Assembly: GCF_004793545.1 (NCBI RefSeq)
Contig: NZ_SRYA01000011.1
Coordinates: forward strand, 1-64,000
Length of the DNA stretch: 64,000 bases
Source of the DNA: Petralouisia muris
Lineage (GTDB): Bacteria; Bacillota; Clostridia; Lachnospirales; Lachnospiraceae
Direction of reading: 5' to 3'
Shown piece by piece: positions 8,542-17,203 of this stretch; positions within the stretch are counted from its first letter, which is position 1; each line of letters starts with the position of its first letter. The position numbers were made by a program, and so were the translations under genes. A model generated the notes under the pieces. That model saw nothing but the letters and a program-made list of their open reading frames with translations, searched no databases and was not told where the DNA came from.

Positions 8542-8597
8542 ATTATTTGATGCGTTTTCTATTATTTAGCGCGTTTTTTTATTATTTGGCGCGTTTT
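8542..8597. repeat. Three tandem 17-20 bp repeats spanning the pepD stop codon
   Basis: ATTATTTGATGCGTTTT (8542), ATTATTTAGCGCGTTTT (8561) and ATTATTTGGCGCGTTTT (8581) follow one another with periods of 19 and 20. On the minus strand the last unit encodes the final residues KRAK and stop of PepD; the other two repeat the KR.K-stop sequence downstream. Confidence 0.88.
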
Positions 8598-10036
8598 AAA
8601 AACTCCAGAATCAGCTTCCAGACTTTTTCAGTGGAAGAAATACTTAAACGTTCCTCTGGCGTATGGATGTCAAAGTTATTGGGCCCAAAGGAGATAGCGT
8701 CCAAATCTTCAATTTTACCAGACAGGATTCCGCACTCCAATCCTGCATGGATGGCCTTAAGCTGCGGTTCCTCCTGAAACAGTTCTCTGTAGACCTCTGC
8801 CATCAGCTCCCGCACCGAAGAATCCGGCTTATATTCCCAGGCAGGATAATCGCCGTGCATTTCAAGCTCTCCGCCCAGAAATTCTGTAAGAAAGGCCAAA
8901 CGCTCCGTTAATTCATATTTTCTGCTGGTAACGCTGCTTCTCACCGAAAAGCACAGACAGAATTCTTCTTCTGTAAGTTCCATAATTCCCGGATTTAAAG
9001 AAGTCTCCACCAGTCCCTCTATTTCCATGCTCATATTCTGTACGCCCCAGGGCATGCTACGGAGCATAAACAGAATCCTTATGAGGGAAGCATCTGTCAA
9101 TATCCCTGTTTTCTTTGGCCCAAGCTCTCTGAAGCAGATTTCAACCCCGGCGTCTGAGCTGCGATATTCCTGTTTCAGCGTTTTATTTAACCTGTCAATC
9201 TGAGCCGCCAACTCCCCGCAGTCCTTCTCTGATATAAGAATACATGCAGCTGCTTCTCTGGGAATGGCATTATCCTTGCATCCGCCGGACAGAGTTTCCA
9301 GAGAAACAGAACATGACTGCCGAAGCTCATACAGCGCTCTGCCCAGAATCACCACGGCATTTCCCCGTTCTTTGTGAATCTCACTGCCGGAATGTCCTCC
9401 CTTAAGCCCTGTCACCTGAATCTCATATCCCATGCCTTCTGCCTCTGTGCGGGAAACAGGCATACGGCAGTCTGCCCGAAGCCCTCCGGCACAGCTTGTA
9501 AGGAAGATTCCTTCTTCATCCGAATCAATATTCAGAAGCTTTTTGCCCTTAAGCATGGAAAGATCAATGGCCTCCGCTCCCAACAGGCCGATTTCTTCAT
9601 CCACCGTCAGCACAACCTCCAGAGGGGGATGAGACAGAGCGTCATCTTCTAAAATTGCCAGCGCATAGGCAACTGCAATTCCGTCATCTCCGCCTAACGT
9701 GGTTCCCTCTGCTTTCAGGAAATCACCGTCTACATAAAGCTTCAGCCCGTCTTTTTCAAAATCAATCTCTACATGGTTTTCTTTTTCACAGACCATATCC
9801 ATATGGCCCTGGATAATTACCGGATCTGATGTTTCATAACCCCTGGAACCATCTTTAAAAATAATTACATTGCTGCTTTCATCCTGAATCCATTTCAGAT
9901 TATGTTCCTTTGCAAAGGATACGCAATAGTCGCTGATTGCCTTCGTAGTTCCGGAACCATGGGGAATTTTGCAGATTTCCTCAAAATATGCAAACACTCT
10001 CTTCGGCTCCAAATTTTCACAAACACCCATTCTCAT
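8582..10036 (-). CDS. pepD: Aminoacyl-histidine dipeptidase (M20 family)
   Basis: A 484-residue metallopeptidase of the PepD branch of family M20. Visible hallmarks are IQGHMDMVCEK (first metal site), LGGDDGIAVAY (bridging aspartate), VDEEIGLLGA (catalytic glutamate region) and a C-terminal HAGLECG. It hydrolyses Xaa-His and other dipeptides in the cytosol. The ATG at 10036 is preceded by AGGAACAGGTG; an ATG six bases later is also possible. The 3-prime end, including the stop, is repeated twice more downstream. It is divergent from ylbJ. Confidence 0.92.
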   Translation of the reverse strand: MRMGVCENLEPKRVFAYFEEICKIPHGSGTTKAISDYCVSFAKEHNLKWIQDESSNVIIFKDGSRGYETSDPVIIQGHMDMVCEKENHVEIDFEKDGLKLYVDGDFLKAEGTTLGGDDGIAVAYALAILEDDALSHPPLEVVLTVDEEIGLLGAEAIDLSMLKGKKLLNIDSDEEGIFLTSCAGGLRADCRMPVSRTEAEGMGYEIQVTGLKGGHSGSEIHKERGNAVVILGRALYELRQSCSVSLETLSGGCKDNAIPREAAACILISEKDCGELAAQIDRLNKTLKQEYRSSDAGVEICFRELGPKKTGILTDASLIRILFMLRSMPWGVQNMSMEIEGLVETSLNPGIMELTEEEFCLCFSVRSSVTSRKYELTERLAFLTEFLGGELEMHGDYPAWEYKPDSSVRELMAEVYRELFQEEPQLKAIHAGLECGILSGKIEDLDAISFGPNNFDIHTPEERLSISSTEKVWKLILEFLKRAK

Positions 10037-10112
10037 CACCTGTTCCTTTCGTTTGTTCAGATACAACAAGCAGCAGTGAAACTTATTTTCACGCTGCAAA
10101 CCTTTAGCAAGC

Positions 10113-10138
10113 ATATTTCTTTTCCTGATTCATAAAAT
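10113..10138 (+). promoter_or_regulatory. Candidate sigma-E-like promoter before ylbJ
   Basis: ATA at 10113-10115 (within GCATATT) and CATAAAAT at 10131-10138 are 15 bases apart and resemble the mother-cell sigma-E promoter of Bacillus, with slightly short spacing. Transcription would begin almost at the ylbJ ATG (10144), which also lacks a Shine-Dalgarno, so the message may be leaderless. Confidence 0.35.
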
Positions 10139-10143
10139 AAACT

Positions 10144-11076
10144 ATGAAAAAAATCATATACCCTGTTATTTTAATTGTATTTCTGCTTTACATTTTAATA
10201 TTTCCGGAAGAAGCGGTAAGCGCAGCGACCCTGGGCCTGAATCTGTGGTATGAAAAAATGCTGCCCACACTGCTGCCCTTTTCCATCCTCTCTTACATAT
10301 TAATTCATTCCGGCGTTCTGGACGGGTTTGCCAAGGCAGTTCACCGTCTGCTGAAACATATTTTTCCCGTCAGCAGCGCCGGAATATACCCGTTGACCGC
10401 CGGACTTTTGTTTGGCTTTCCCATGGGCAGCAAAATTACTGCCGATCTGGTAACAACCGGTAAAATGACCCGTGAAGAAGGACAGCGGCTTTTTTGTGTC
10501 TGCAATAATATCAGCCCGGTGTTCATTGGAAGCTTTATTCTGAATGACTCCCTGAACCGGCCGGATTTGCGGATTTCAAGCTACCTGATTCTGTATACGC
10601 CGCCGCTGGTTCTCTATATGCTGCAAAACAGTCGCCGAAGTTTCACAGTGCCTGAGGAAAGCCTTCCTTCTTCAGGGAAACCTCTAAAAAAAACGACATC
10701 CATGAGCTTTCAAATCATAGATGCCGGTATTATGAATGGACTTGAAACATTGGCTAAACTTGGCGGTTACATTATCATCTTTGCTATTCTGGCTCAGATG
10801 ACAATGCTGCTTCCTTTGTCCCATCCAATTCTGAAATGTCTTCTGATTGGATTTACAGAAATCACCAACGGAATTTCCTATACAGCAGGGCAGAACATGG
10901 ATCTTAGCATCACGTATCCGCTGATGATGGCATATACTGCCTTCGGCGGAATCTCCGGATTCGCTCAGACGGCTTCCATGGTAAAAGAGTGCCGGTTTTC
11001 CATGGTTCCTTATCTTCTGACAAAGCTATTCCAGACCATCTCTGCCTACCTTCTTGCCCTCCTGCTTATCCACTGA
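10144..11076 (+). CDS. ylbJ: YlbJ-type sporulation integral membrane protein
   Basis: A 310-residue polytopic membrane protein with about eight hydrophobic segments. It shows the nucleoside-recognition (GATE) pattern, for example LLFGFPMGSKIT and VCNNISPVFIGSFIL. It matches YlbJ, a membrane protein needed for late spore formation in Bacillus. It is the only plus-strand gene in this part of the window, divergent from pepD and convergent with the coiled-coil gene at 11116. No ribosome binding site is visible upstream of the ATG, and a sigma-E-like promoter abuts the start. Confidence 0.82.
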   Translation: MKKIIYPVILIVFLLYILIFPEEAVSAATLGLNLWYEKMLPTLLPFSILSYILIHSGVLDGFAKAVHRLLKHIFPVSSAGIYPLTAGLLFGFPMGSKITADLVTTGKMTREEGQRLFCVCNNISPVFIGSFILNDSLNRPDLRISSYLILYTPPLVLYMLQNSRRSFTVPEESLPSSGKPLKKTTSMSFQIIDAGIMNGLETLAKLGGYIIIFAILAQMTMLLPLSHPILKCLLIGFTEITNGISYTAGQNMDLSITYPLMMAYTAFGGISGFAQTASMVKECRFSMVPYLLTKLFQTISAYLLALLLIH

Positions 11077-11115
11077 CAATCCCCGGCAGCTGCGCTGCAG
11101 AGTTCCTGACGGCAA

Positions 11116-11727
11116 TTATATCTCTGTCACCTGAAGCTCCTGAGGTTTCCCGGCGCTGCCCTCTCCTGAGGATGCATCCGGCTCCTGGCCTTCTGGAAAC
11201 AGCTCTACACGATTGGCGTTTACTACATCATAGCAGCCCTGCAGGGAGCTCAGAAGATTCTCTGTCCTGGCCTTGGTAGTCTCCATGGCATTCCCAATAA
11301 TATCCTCTAAAGTCTTCAGTACGCCGTCTGTATACTGAATCGCTCCCATGCGGATATTATTTGCATCATTGGTGGCGTTATCCAGAATTTCCTGGGCCTG
11401 GTTGGTGGCAATAACCACTACTTCATTGGCCTGAGCATAGGCCTGCTGCATAATCTGATGCTCACTGACTAATTCGGTAGTCTGCACCTCTGCCTGGGCA
11501 ATAATGGCGTCTGCCTTGGCCTGGGCGTCTGCCAGAATTGCCTCCTTATTGCTAATGATCTTCTGATAACGCTTAATTTCATCCGGTGTTTTTCTCCGGA
11601 GCTCTGACAACAAATCCTCCAGCTCATCTTTATTCACTACAATTTTTGTATTAGAAAGGGGCTGATATTTACAGCTTTCAATATAGTCCTCGATCTCATC
11701 AATAATCTGCTCGATTCTGCTACTCAT
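11116..11727 (-). CDS. Coiled-coil protein of unknown function (ATPase subunit H/DivIVA-like)
   Basis: A 203-residue cytoplasmic protein. Residues about 1-60 are helical and acidic, 60-150 form a long Ala/Gln-rich coiled coil (for example AKADAIIAQAEVQTTELV), and a disordered Gly/Ser/Glu tail follows. Proteins of this type are annotated as V-type ATPase subunit H-like or DivIVA-like on coiled-coil composition alone. It follows coaD by 20 bases and ends the long yicC-coaD operon. Real function not recognised; a structural or cell-pole role is possible. Confidence 0.7.
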   Translation of the reverse strand: MSSRIEQIIDEIEDYIESCKYQPLSNTKIVVNKDELEDLLSELRRKTPDEIKRYQKIISNKEAILADAQAKADAIIAQAEVQTTELVSEHQIMQQAYAQANEVVVIATNQAQEILDNATNDANNIRMGAIQYTDGVLKTLEDIIGNAMETTKARTENLLSSLQGCYDVVNANRVELFPEGQEPDASSGEGSAGKPQELQVTEI

Positions 11728-11747
11728 ATATGTAACGCTCCTTATAT

Positions 11748-12224
11748 TCAGCTATATTTTGCATAAATTCTTTCTATGAGCTGCTCCGGTACAAAATGGG
11801 AAATATCTCCTCCATAAGAAGCAACTTCTTTCACAATCGTAGAACTTAAATATGCATATTCCAGACTGGTGGTTAAAAATAACGTGTCTATCTCTGAATT
11901 CACAATCCGGTTTGTCTGGGCAATCTGAAGCTCATATTCAAAATCCGTCACCGCCCGAAGTCCTCGAATAATAATGGAAGCATTCACTTCCCTGGCATAA
12001 TCAATCAAAAGTCCGTGAAAGGATGTAATTCTGATATTCGGAATATGGCCTGCGATCTCTTCTAACATACTAACACGTTCTTTTATAGAAAACAATGGCT
12101 TTTTTGCATTATTAATCAAAACTGCCACCACCAGTTCGTCCACAATCTTTGCCGAACGCTCTATCATGTCAACATGTCCAAAAGTCACCGGATCAAAACT
12201 GCCCGGATAAATTGCTCTTCTCAT
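11748..12224 (-). CDS. coaD: Pantetheine-phosphate adenylyltransferase
   Basis: A 158-residue enzyme that transfers AMP from ATP to 4-phosphopantetheine, the penultimate step of coenzyme A synthesis. It begins [14 protein letters not shown], the nucleotidyltransferase TxGH-type motif, and carries [17 protein letters not shown] near the C-terminus, including the SST substrate loop. The ATG overlaps the rsmD stop by four bases, so the two are coupled; rsmD-coaD is a standard pair in Firmicutes. Confidence 0.97.
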   Translation of the reverse strand: MRRAIYPGSFDPVTFGHVDMIERSAKIVDELVVAVLINNAKKPLFSIKERVSMLEEIAGHIPNIRITSFHGLLIDYAREVNASIIIRGLRAVTDFEYELQIAQTNRIVNSEIDTLFLTTSLEYAYLSSTIVKEVASYGGDISHFVPEQLIERIYAKYS

Positions 12225-12793
12225 CTGTTTCCCCCGTCACCTGTGCCAAACCGCAGAAATATATGTTTATTGGTTTTATAGGTTTTCTCTTTTGTAATCT
12301 GATATCCCAGCTCTTCTGCCTGGGCAAGATCGGTATCTAATGCTGTCTCCACCACAATCAGCGCCTCCTCTTCCAGCAAGGAGGACTCTGATAAGGCGCA
12401 CAGAACCTCTGTTTCCAGCATCTTTCCATAAGGAGGATCCATAAACACCAGGTCAAACTTCTCTTTTTGATTCATCCAGCGAATTGCAGAAACCGCATCC
12501 TTAACAAGCAGTGTGCAGCGGTCTGTAAATTTTGTGAACTTTATATTCGCTTCAATGCAGGCCGCCGCTTTCCGGCTGTTTTCCACAAACACTGCCGCTT
12601 CGGCTCCTCTGCTGACTGCCTCTAACCCCATCTGTCCGCTCCCTGCAAACAAATCCAGAAATCTGCATCCGGGAAGCTCAGGATTTAACATATTAAAAAG
12701 TGTCTCCTTGATCCGGTCTGTGGTAGGTCTTACCTCCATTCCCGGTACAGTTTTCAACGGAAGGCTCCTGGCGCTTCCTGCTATAATTCTCAT
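12221..12793 (-). CDS. rsmD: 16S rRNA (guanine-966 N2)-methyltransferase
   Basis: A 190-residue SAM-dependent methyltransferase. The start RIIAGSARS, the SAM loop [15 protein letters not shown] and the catalytic DPPYGK motif are typical of RsmD, which methylates G966 of 16S rRNA. I start at 12793, where a GAGG box lies seven bases upstream; a TTG at 12811 is less likely. Its ribosome binding site lies within the degenerate second copy of the cinA tail. It overlaps coaD by four bases. Confidence 0.95.
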   Translation of the reverse strand: MRIIAGSARSLPLKTVPGMEVRPTTDRIKETLFNMLNPELPGCRFLDLFAGSGQMGLEAVSRGAEAAVFVENSRKAAACIEANIKFTKFTDRCTLLVKDAVSAIRWMNQKEKFDLVFMDPPYGKMLETEVLCALSESSLLEEEALIVVETALDTDLAQAEELGYQITKEKTYKTNKHIFLRFGTGDGGNR

Positions 12794-12797
12794 TCCT

Positions 12798-12926
12798 CTA
12801 CCTCTTTTCAATCACTTTCTGAAAGAGCGTCAGTGCGTTTGCCGCAGAATACTTCGGTTTTATTCTTCCAGCTCCTTTAAAATGACCTTCCGAAGAAGCG
12901 TCAGTGCACTTGCCACAGAATATTCC
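12798..12926. repeat. Diverged direct duplication of the cinA 3-prime end
   Basis: About 43 bases of the cinA tail near 12884-12926 recur at about 12813-12855 with roughly 80 percent identity, 71 bases downstream on the minus strand. Translated, the copy reads KYSAANALTLFQKVIEKR-stop against EYSVASALTLLRKVILKEL in cinA itself. Confidence 0.8.
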
Positions 12927-14107
12927 CTGATTTTGCTGCGGCTTCCGCTGTAGAAATTCTTCTCAGTATAAACTTTTCCCCGCAGGCAGCATCCCATATA
13001 CACCAGTCCCACCGGCTTCTCTTTGGTTCCGCCCTCCGGCCCTGCAATTCCAGTTACTGCAATGCAGACGTCCGCTCCGGCAGCTTTGGCTCCGCCTTCT
13101 GCCATTTCTGCAGCCGTCTGAGGACTGACTGCCCCATAGGTTTCCAGCGTTGCATGGGAAACCCCCAGCAGCTTTTCCTTGGCCTCATTGGAATAGGTAA
13201 TGTACCCCTCCTGAAGCTGTTTTGAAATACCAGACACATTAATCAGCCTGCCTGCCAAAAGCCCTCCCGTACAGGATTCCGCTGTGGTTACCGTCAGGCG
13301 ATGCTTCTTTAAAAGTTCTGCCACAGCCATTTCCAGCGTCACCTGGGGATCATCGGTAAAAACACAATCCCCAAACCGCTGCTTCAATATTTCTTCCACC
13401 GGCTCAATCATAGCAAATGCTTTTTTCTCATTCTCTGCTTTGGCTGTAATGCGCAGATGGACTTCTCCTGTTTTGGCATAGGGAGCCACCGTGGGATTCT
13501 TCTGCTCATTGATTAAATCCAGTATCTTCGTCTCCGCCGCACTCTCTCCGATTCCGCAAAGCTTCACCATCTTCGAGCAGATGATTTCCGGCTGCAGGCT
13601 GTGAAGATAGGGATATACCTGTTCCTCAAACATAGGAATCAGCTCATTGGGAGGCCCCGGCAGAAGGATCATACGGCTGTCCCCGTCCTCCATAATGATT
13701 CCCGGCGCAGTTCCGTTGGCATTATACAATACTTTGCAGCCCTCCGGCACCAATGCCTGTTTCCAGTTATTTTCTGTGATATCATGTCCTCTCTTCGACA
13801 AAAATTCCTGAATCTCATTCTTTGCCCTGGCGTCCTCCACCAGCGTTTTTCCCATTACTTCTGCGGCTGTCTCTTTCGTCAGATCATCCTGGGTAGGCCC
13901 AAGACCGCCGGACAAGATAATCACATCGGAACGTTCCTTTGCCATCCTGAGCAAATGCTCCAAACGTCCCGGATTATCCCCTACAACGCTCTGATAATAC
14001 ATGGAAAGCCCCAGCATCGCGCACTTTTCTGAGATAAAGGCTGCATTGGTATTCACAATATTTCCCAACAGCAGCTCCGTTCCCACACAAATCAATTCTA
14101 CCGTCAT
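12860..14107 (-). CDS. cinA: CinA: competence/damage-inducible protein with nicotinamide-nucleotide amidase domain
   Basis: A 415-residue two-domain protein. The N-terminal MoaB/MogA-like domain (about 1-170) contains VGTELLLGNIVNTNA and SGGLGPTQDDLTKE. The C-terminal domain (about 255-412) contains TTAESCTGGLLAGRL and AVTGIAGPEGG, typical of NMN amidohydrolase PncC. It recycles NMN in the NAD pathway. The gene lies between pgsA and rsmD in the long operon; pgsA-cinA is a common neighbourhood in Firmicutes. A degenerate copy of its own 3-prime end lies just after its stop. Confidence 0.95.
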   Translation of the reverse strand: MTVELICVGTELLLGNIVNTNAAFISEKCAMLGLSMYYQSVVGDNPGRLEHLLRMAKERSDVIILSGGLGPTQDDLTKETAAEVMGKTLVEDARAKNEIQEFLSKRGHDITENNWKQALVPEGCKVLYNANGTAPGIIMEDGDSRMILLPGPPNELIPMFEEQVYPYLHSLQPEIICSKMVKLCGIGESAAETKILDLINEQKNPTVAPYAKTGEVHLRITAKAENEKKAFAMIEPVEEILKQRFGDCVFTDDPQVTLEMAVAELLKKHRLTVTTAESCTGGLLAGRLINVSGISKQLQEGYITYSNEAKEKLLGVSHATLETYGAVSPQTAAEMAEGGAKAAGADVCIAVTGIAGPEGGTKEKPVGLVYMGCCLRGKVYTEKNFYSGSRSKIREYSVASALTLLRKVILKELEE

Positions 14108-14140
14108 CGCTCATCGTCCTTTTCTCTGATTTACAGAATA

Positions 14141-14683
14141 TTATTTTTGCTCTTTCAATACATCTTTATTCTTGATAATATAGTCAACCAGGGACACAAG
14201 GGTCAGAATCAGTGCAACATAAGTAATAATCACTGCACAAATCTGGTATACCTCATGATCAAAATTCAAAATCAGCATCACAATCATAATCATCTGGAAG
14301 GTAGTCTTAAACTTACCCCAGTAGCTTGCTGCAATCACGATTCCGTTATCCGAAGCTACCAGGCGGAATCCGCTGATAATAAACTCCCTGCTGATAATAA
14401 TAATGGAAATCCATGCTGCCAGCCTTCCCTGTGCCGTCAGACAGATTAAAGCAGACGCTACCAGAAGTTTATCAGCCAGAGGGTCCATAAATTTCCCGAA
14501 ATTTGTCACCAAATCGTACTTTCTTGCAATTTTTCCGTCCAGAAGATCAGTTAGGCTTGCAATAATAAAAATAACCACGGATGCATACATCCCTGCATCT
14601 CCTAGCCCCGGCACCAGCATACACGCTACAAAAGGCACAATCAAAATCATTCTGAGTATCGTCAATTTATTTGGTAAATTCAT
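14141..14683 (-). CDS. pgsA: CDP-diacylglycerol-glycerol-3-phosphate 3-phosphatidyltransferase
   Basis: A 180-residue membrane enzyme that makes phosphatidylglycerophosphate from CDP-diacylglycerol and glycerol 3-phosphate. The CDP-alcohol phosphotransferase motif is complete: TDLLDGKIARKYDLVTNFGK followed by FMDPLADK. It has several membrane helices. The start has GAGAGGTGATTGT upstream, and its ATGA overlaps the rimO stop by four bases. Confidence 0.95.
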   Translation of the reverse strand: MNLPNKLTILRMILIVPFVACMLVPGLGDAGMYASVVIFIIASLTDLLDGKIARKYDLVTNFGKFMDPLADKLLVASALICLTAQGRLAAWISIIIISREFIISGFRLVASDNGIVIAASYWGKFKTTFQMIMIVMLILNFDHEVYQICAVIITYVALILTLVSLVDYIIKNKDVLKEQK

Positions 14684-16005
14684 ACAATCACCTCTCCAAT
14701 CAAATCATATTCATATGCTCTGGTTACTTTTACTTTTACGAAATCTCCGGTCATCAGCGTCTCCTTTGCATTCACAAAAATATACCCGTCAATGTCCGGT
14801 GCGTCCCGGCAGGTTCTGCCCACATAAGCCTGTTCCCCGTCGACTTTTCCCTCTATCATGACCCACAGGCAGCGGCCTTTCATTTCCTCGTTCTTATCGA
14901 AAATGATTTCCTGCTGCAGCTCCATGATTTCTTCCTGCCAGACTGATTTCTGGTATTCGTCTATCTGATCCGGAAATTCTGCCGCCGGCGTACCTTCTTC
15001 CGGAGAATAAGGAAAGGCGCCTAACCGGTCAAATTCCATCTCATTGAGAAAATACATCAATTCCTCATGCATTTCCTGAGTCTCTCCCGGAAATCCGCTG
15101 ATCAATGTGGTTCGCAGCGTAATATCTTCGATCTCTTCCCGCAGATGGCGGATGCATTCTGTCAATTCCTCTTTGGTGGTGCGCCGTCCCATGCGCTTTA
15201 AAATATCATTATTGATATGCTGAATGGGCATATCCAGATAATGGCAGACCTTTTGATTCCTCTTGATGGATTGAATCAATTCTTCGTAAATTTCTTCCGG
15301 ATAACAGTACATCAGGCGTATCCACTGGATTCCCGGAATCCGGTTGAGCTCATCCAACAGCTTATGCAGAGTTTTCTCCCCATACAAATCCACTCCATAC
15401 CATGTGGTTTCCTGGGCCACCAGGATCAATTCTTTGACTCCCTGCTCTGCCAGCTCTTTTGCCTGCGCAAGAAGCTCTTCCATAGGCACGCTCCGGTATC
15501 TGCCCCGGATCTTAGGAATGATGCAGTAGGTGCAGTTCTTATTGCATCCTTCTGCAATTTTTAAATGGGCGTAATGGCCGCCTGTGGTTAACGAACGTCC
15601 TGCCGGCAAGTCCGGAAGTCCTTCTAAGGATTGAAACAGTTCATAATTCCTGCCCCGGCTCACTTCCTCCAAAGCCGCCCCAATCTCACCGTAGGAATTG
15701 GTTCCGATCACTGCATCCACCTGAGGAATCTCTTTCCTGATTTCCTCCCGGTAACGTTCTGCCAGACATCCGGTCACAATCAGCGCCCTGCAGGTCCCAG
15801 CGTCCTTGTATTCTGCCATCTCCAAAATTGTATTTATGCTTTCTTCCTTCGCATCATTGATAAAGCAGCAGCTATTGATAATAATAGCTTCTGCCTCTGT
15901 TTCCTCATTGGTAAAGGTATGCCCCTGTTTTTGCAAAGCTCCTATCATAAACTCCGTATCCACCAGGTTTTTATCGCATCCCAGTGAGACAAATAAAACT
16001 TTCAT
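14680..16005 (-). CDS. rimO: Ribosomal protein S12 methylthiotransferase
   Basis: A 441-residue radical SAM enzyme that adds a methylthio group to an aspartate of ribosomal protein S12. It has the N-terminal UPF0004 cluster domain (SLGCDKNLVD), the radical SAM motif CNKNCTYC, and a C-terminal TRAM domain. I start at KVLFVSLGC (16005), the usual RimO N-terminus; a TTG seven codons earlier cannot be excluded. It overlaps pgsA by four bases. The rpoZ-rimO gap holds two copies of an intergenic repeat. Confidence 0.94.
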   Translation of the reverse strand: MKVLFVSLGCDKNLVDTEFMIGALQKQGHTFTNEETEAEAIIINSCCFINDAKEESINTILEMAEYKDAGTCRALIVTGCLAERYREEIRKEIPQVDAVIGTNSYGEIGAALEEVSRGRNYELFQSLEGLPDLPAGRSLTTGGHYAHLKIAEGCNKNCTYCIIPKIRGRYRSVPMEELLAQAKELAEQGVKELILVAQETTWYGVDLYGEKTLHKLLDELNRIPGIQWIRLMYCYPEEIYEELIQSIKRNQKVCHYLDMPIQHINNDILKRMGRRTTKEELTECIRHLREEIEDITLRTTLISGFPGETQEMHEELMYFLNEMEFDRLGAFPYSPEEGTPAAEFPDQIDEYQKSVWQEEIMELQQEIIFDKNEEMKGRCLWVMIEGKVDGEQAYVGRTCRDAPDIDGYIFVNAKETLMTGDFVKVKVTRAYEYDLIGEVIV

Positions 16006-16032
16006 TCTCTCTCCATTCCAATCCAATTATCC

Positions 16033-16116
16033 CTGTGAGCCAAATGATTTGCCGGCAAGTTCCCATCATTTCAAAAAACAGCAATTCATTCGGCAAATAG
16101 TATGCTCTTGAGTATA
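16033..16116. repeat. Intergenic hairpin repeat family A, copy 1
   Basis: About 84 bases running from GTGAGCCAAATGATTTGCCG to TATGCTCTTGAGTATA. ATTTGCCG pairs with CGGCAAAT across a 37-base loop, and the right end forms a second short stem (ATGCTC/GAGTAT). Related copies are at 16171-16257 and 36200-36298. Confidence 0.85.
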
Positions 16117-16125
16117 ACCAAAGAT

Positions 16126-16161
16126 TACCACACCGTTTGCCATTCCGCAAACAATGTGGTA
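16126..16161. repeat. Inverted repeat between two family A copies
   Basis: TACCACA pairs with TGTGGTA, and after a short mismatch GTTTGC pairs with GCAAAC, around the loop CATTCC. It sits exactly between copies 1 and 2. Confidence 0.75.
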
Positions 16162-16170
16162 AATATTTAT

Positions 16171-16257
16171 ACCCGTAAGCCAAATGATTTGCCAACAGGT
16201 TCTCATTATTTCAAAAAACAGCAAAACGTTTGGCAAATAAGTATGCTCTTGAGTATA
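16171..16257. repeat. Intergenic hairpin repeat family A, copy 2
   Basis: Same arrangement as copy 1. The main stem is ATTTGCCA with TGGCAAAT, so the terminal G-C pair of copy 1 is replaced by an A-T pair: a compensatory double change that keeps the stem. Confidence 0.85.
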
Positions 16258-16272
16258 CCTGAACATAGGTTT

Positions 16273-16548
16273 TTAGATTTCCATATCCTCTTCCAATTCT
16301 TCTTGAGGCGCTTCTTCTTCCCCGACGATTTTCACCTTGCTGTTGTATAGTTCTTCGACTGCAATGGAAAAAGGCTTCTTATTGGAAATATTGTCAATCA
16401 AAGGCTCTTCCCCTCCAATGATCTGTCTTGCCCTTTTTGCCGTTGCAAGAACAATGGAATAACGGCTGTTTACCACCGGTTCCTCTCCAATTTCAACATC
16501 ACTGTTTACTACCTTCATTAAATCTGTGTAAGACGGATGAAGCATCAT
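16273..16548 (-). CDS. rpoZ: DNA-directed RNA polymerase omega subunit
   Basis: A 91-residue omega subunit, which helps fold and assemble the beta-prime subunit. It contains VVNSRYSIVLATAKRARQII, the conserved omega core, and an acidic C-terminal tail. The start is uncertain among 16557, 16548 and 16545; I use 16548, with AAAGGAG ten bases upstream, because 16557 would have only one base of spacing although it would give the ATGA overlap with gmk. The gmk-rpoZ order is standard. Confidence 0.93.
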   Translation of the reverse strand: MMLHPSYTDLMKVVNSDVEIGEEPVVNSRYSIVLATAKRARQIIGGEEPLIDNISNKKPFSIAVEELYNSKVKIVGEEEAPQEELEEDMEI

Positions 16549-16553
16549 AAATA

Positions 16554-17192
16554 TCATTCTCCTTTCGCAAAGTCTCTTAACTCTGCTCTTATTGTCTCAA
16601 TCAGCAGGTAATTCTCCCTGACCCTGGCGTGCTGGCCCTGAATAATCCCATGCACTTCCTGCACGCATTCCTCCAGGCTGTCATTTACAACCAGATAGTC
16701 ATATTCTTCCACTCCCTGAGCTTCCTGCCAGGCACGGCTCAGCCGTGAAGCAATGGCGGCCTCATCTTCTGTCCCCCGTCCGGTCAGGCGCTTTTTCAAT
16801 TCTGCTGCATCCGGAGGCGTCACAAAAAGCAGCAGCGTATCTGGATACGCTTCCTTCACCTTCAGCGCTCCCTGGATCTCAATTTCCAGAATTACGTCCT
16901 TCCCCATCTCTAACTGCCGGAACACATAATCCCTGGGGGTTCCATAGTAATGATTCACATACTGTGCATATTCCAACAGTGCGTTGTTCCTAATCATTGC
17001 CTCAAATTCTTCCTGAGGCACAAAAAAATATTCTCTTCCGTGCACTTCTCCTGATCTGGGAGATCTGGTGGTGGCGGAAATACTAAGCGCGTACCTGTCC
17101 GGATACTGCTCTAAAAGCTGTTTCATAATGGTTCCTTTGCCGGAACCAGAGAATCCCGAAACCACGCTTAAGATACCTTTTCTGTTATTCAT
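16554..17192 (-). CDS. gmk: Guanylate kinase
   Basis: A 212-residue kinase that converts GMP and ATP to GDP and ADP. The P-loop is GFSGSGKGT, followed by the GMP-binding region SISATTRSPRSGEVHGREYFF. A C-terminal lid and helical region are present at normal length. It lies 11 bases after yicC and is followed directly by rpoZ, the common Firmicutes gene order. Confidence 0.97.
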   Translation of the reverse strand: MNNRKGILSVVSGFSGSGKGTIMKQLLEQYPDRYALSISATTRSPRSGEVHGREYFFVPQEEFEAMIRNNALLEYAQYVNHYYGTPRDYVFRQLEMGKDVILEIEIQGALKVKEAYPDTLLLFVTPPDAAELKKRLTGRGTEDEAAIASRLSRAWQEAQGVEEYDYLVVNDSLEECVQEVHGIIQGQHARVRENYLLIETIRAELRDFAKGE

Positions 17193-17203
17193 CTGCGTTT
17201 CCC

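Noticed and set aside
16066-16266. Minus-strand open frames in the rimO-rpoZ gap encoding repeated YTQEHT/QIIWLTG peptides
   Set aside because: They are translations of the family A intergenic repeats. The similarity of the peptides follows from the DNA repeat, not from a protein family.
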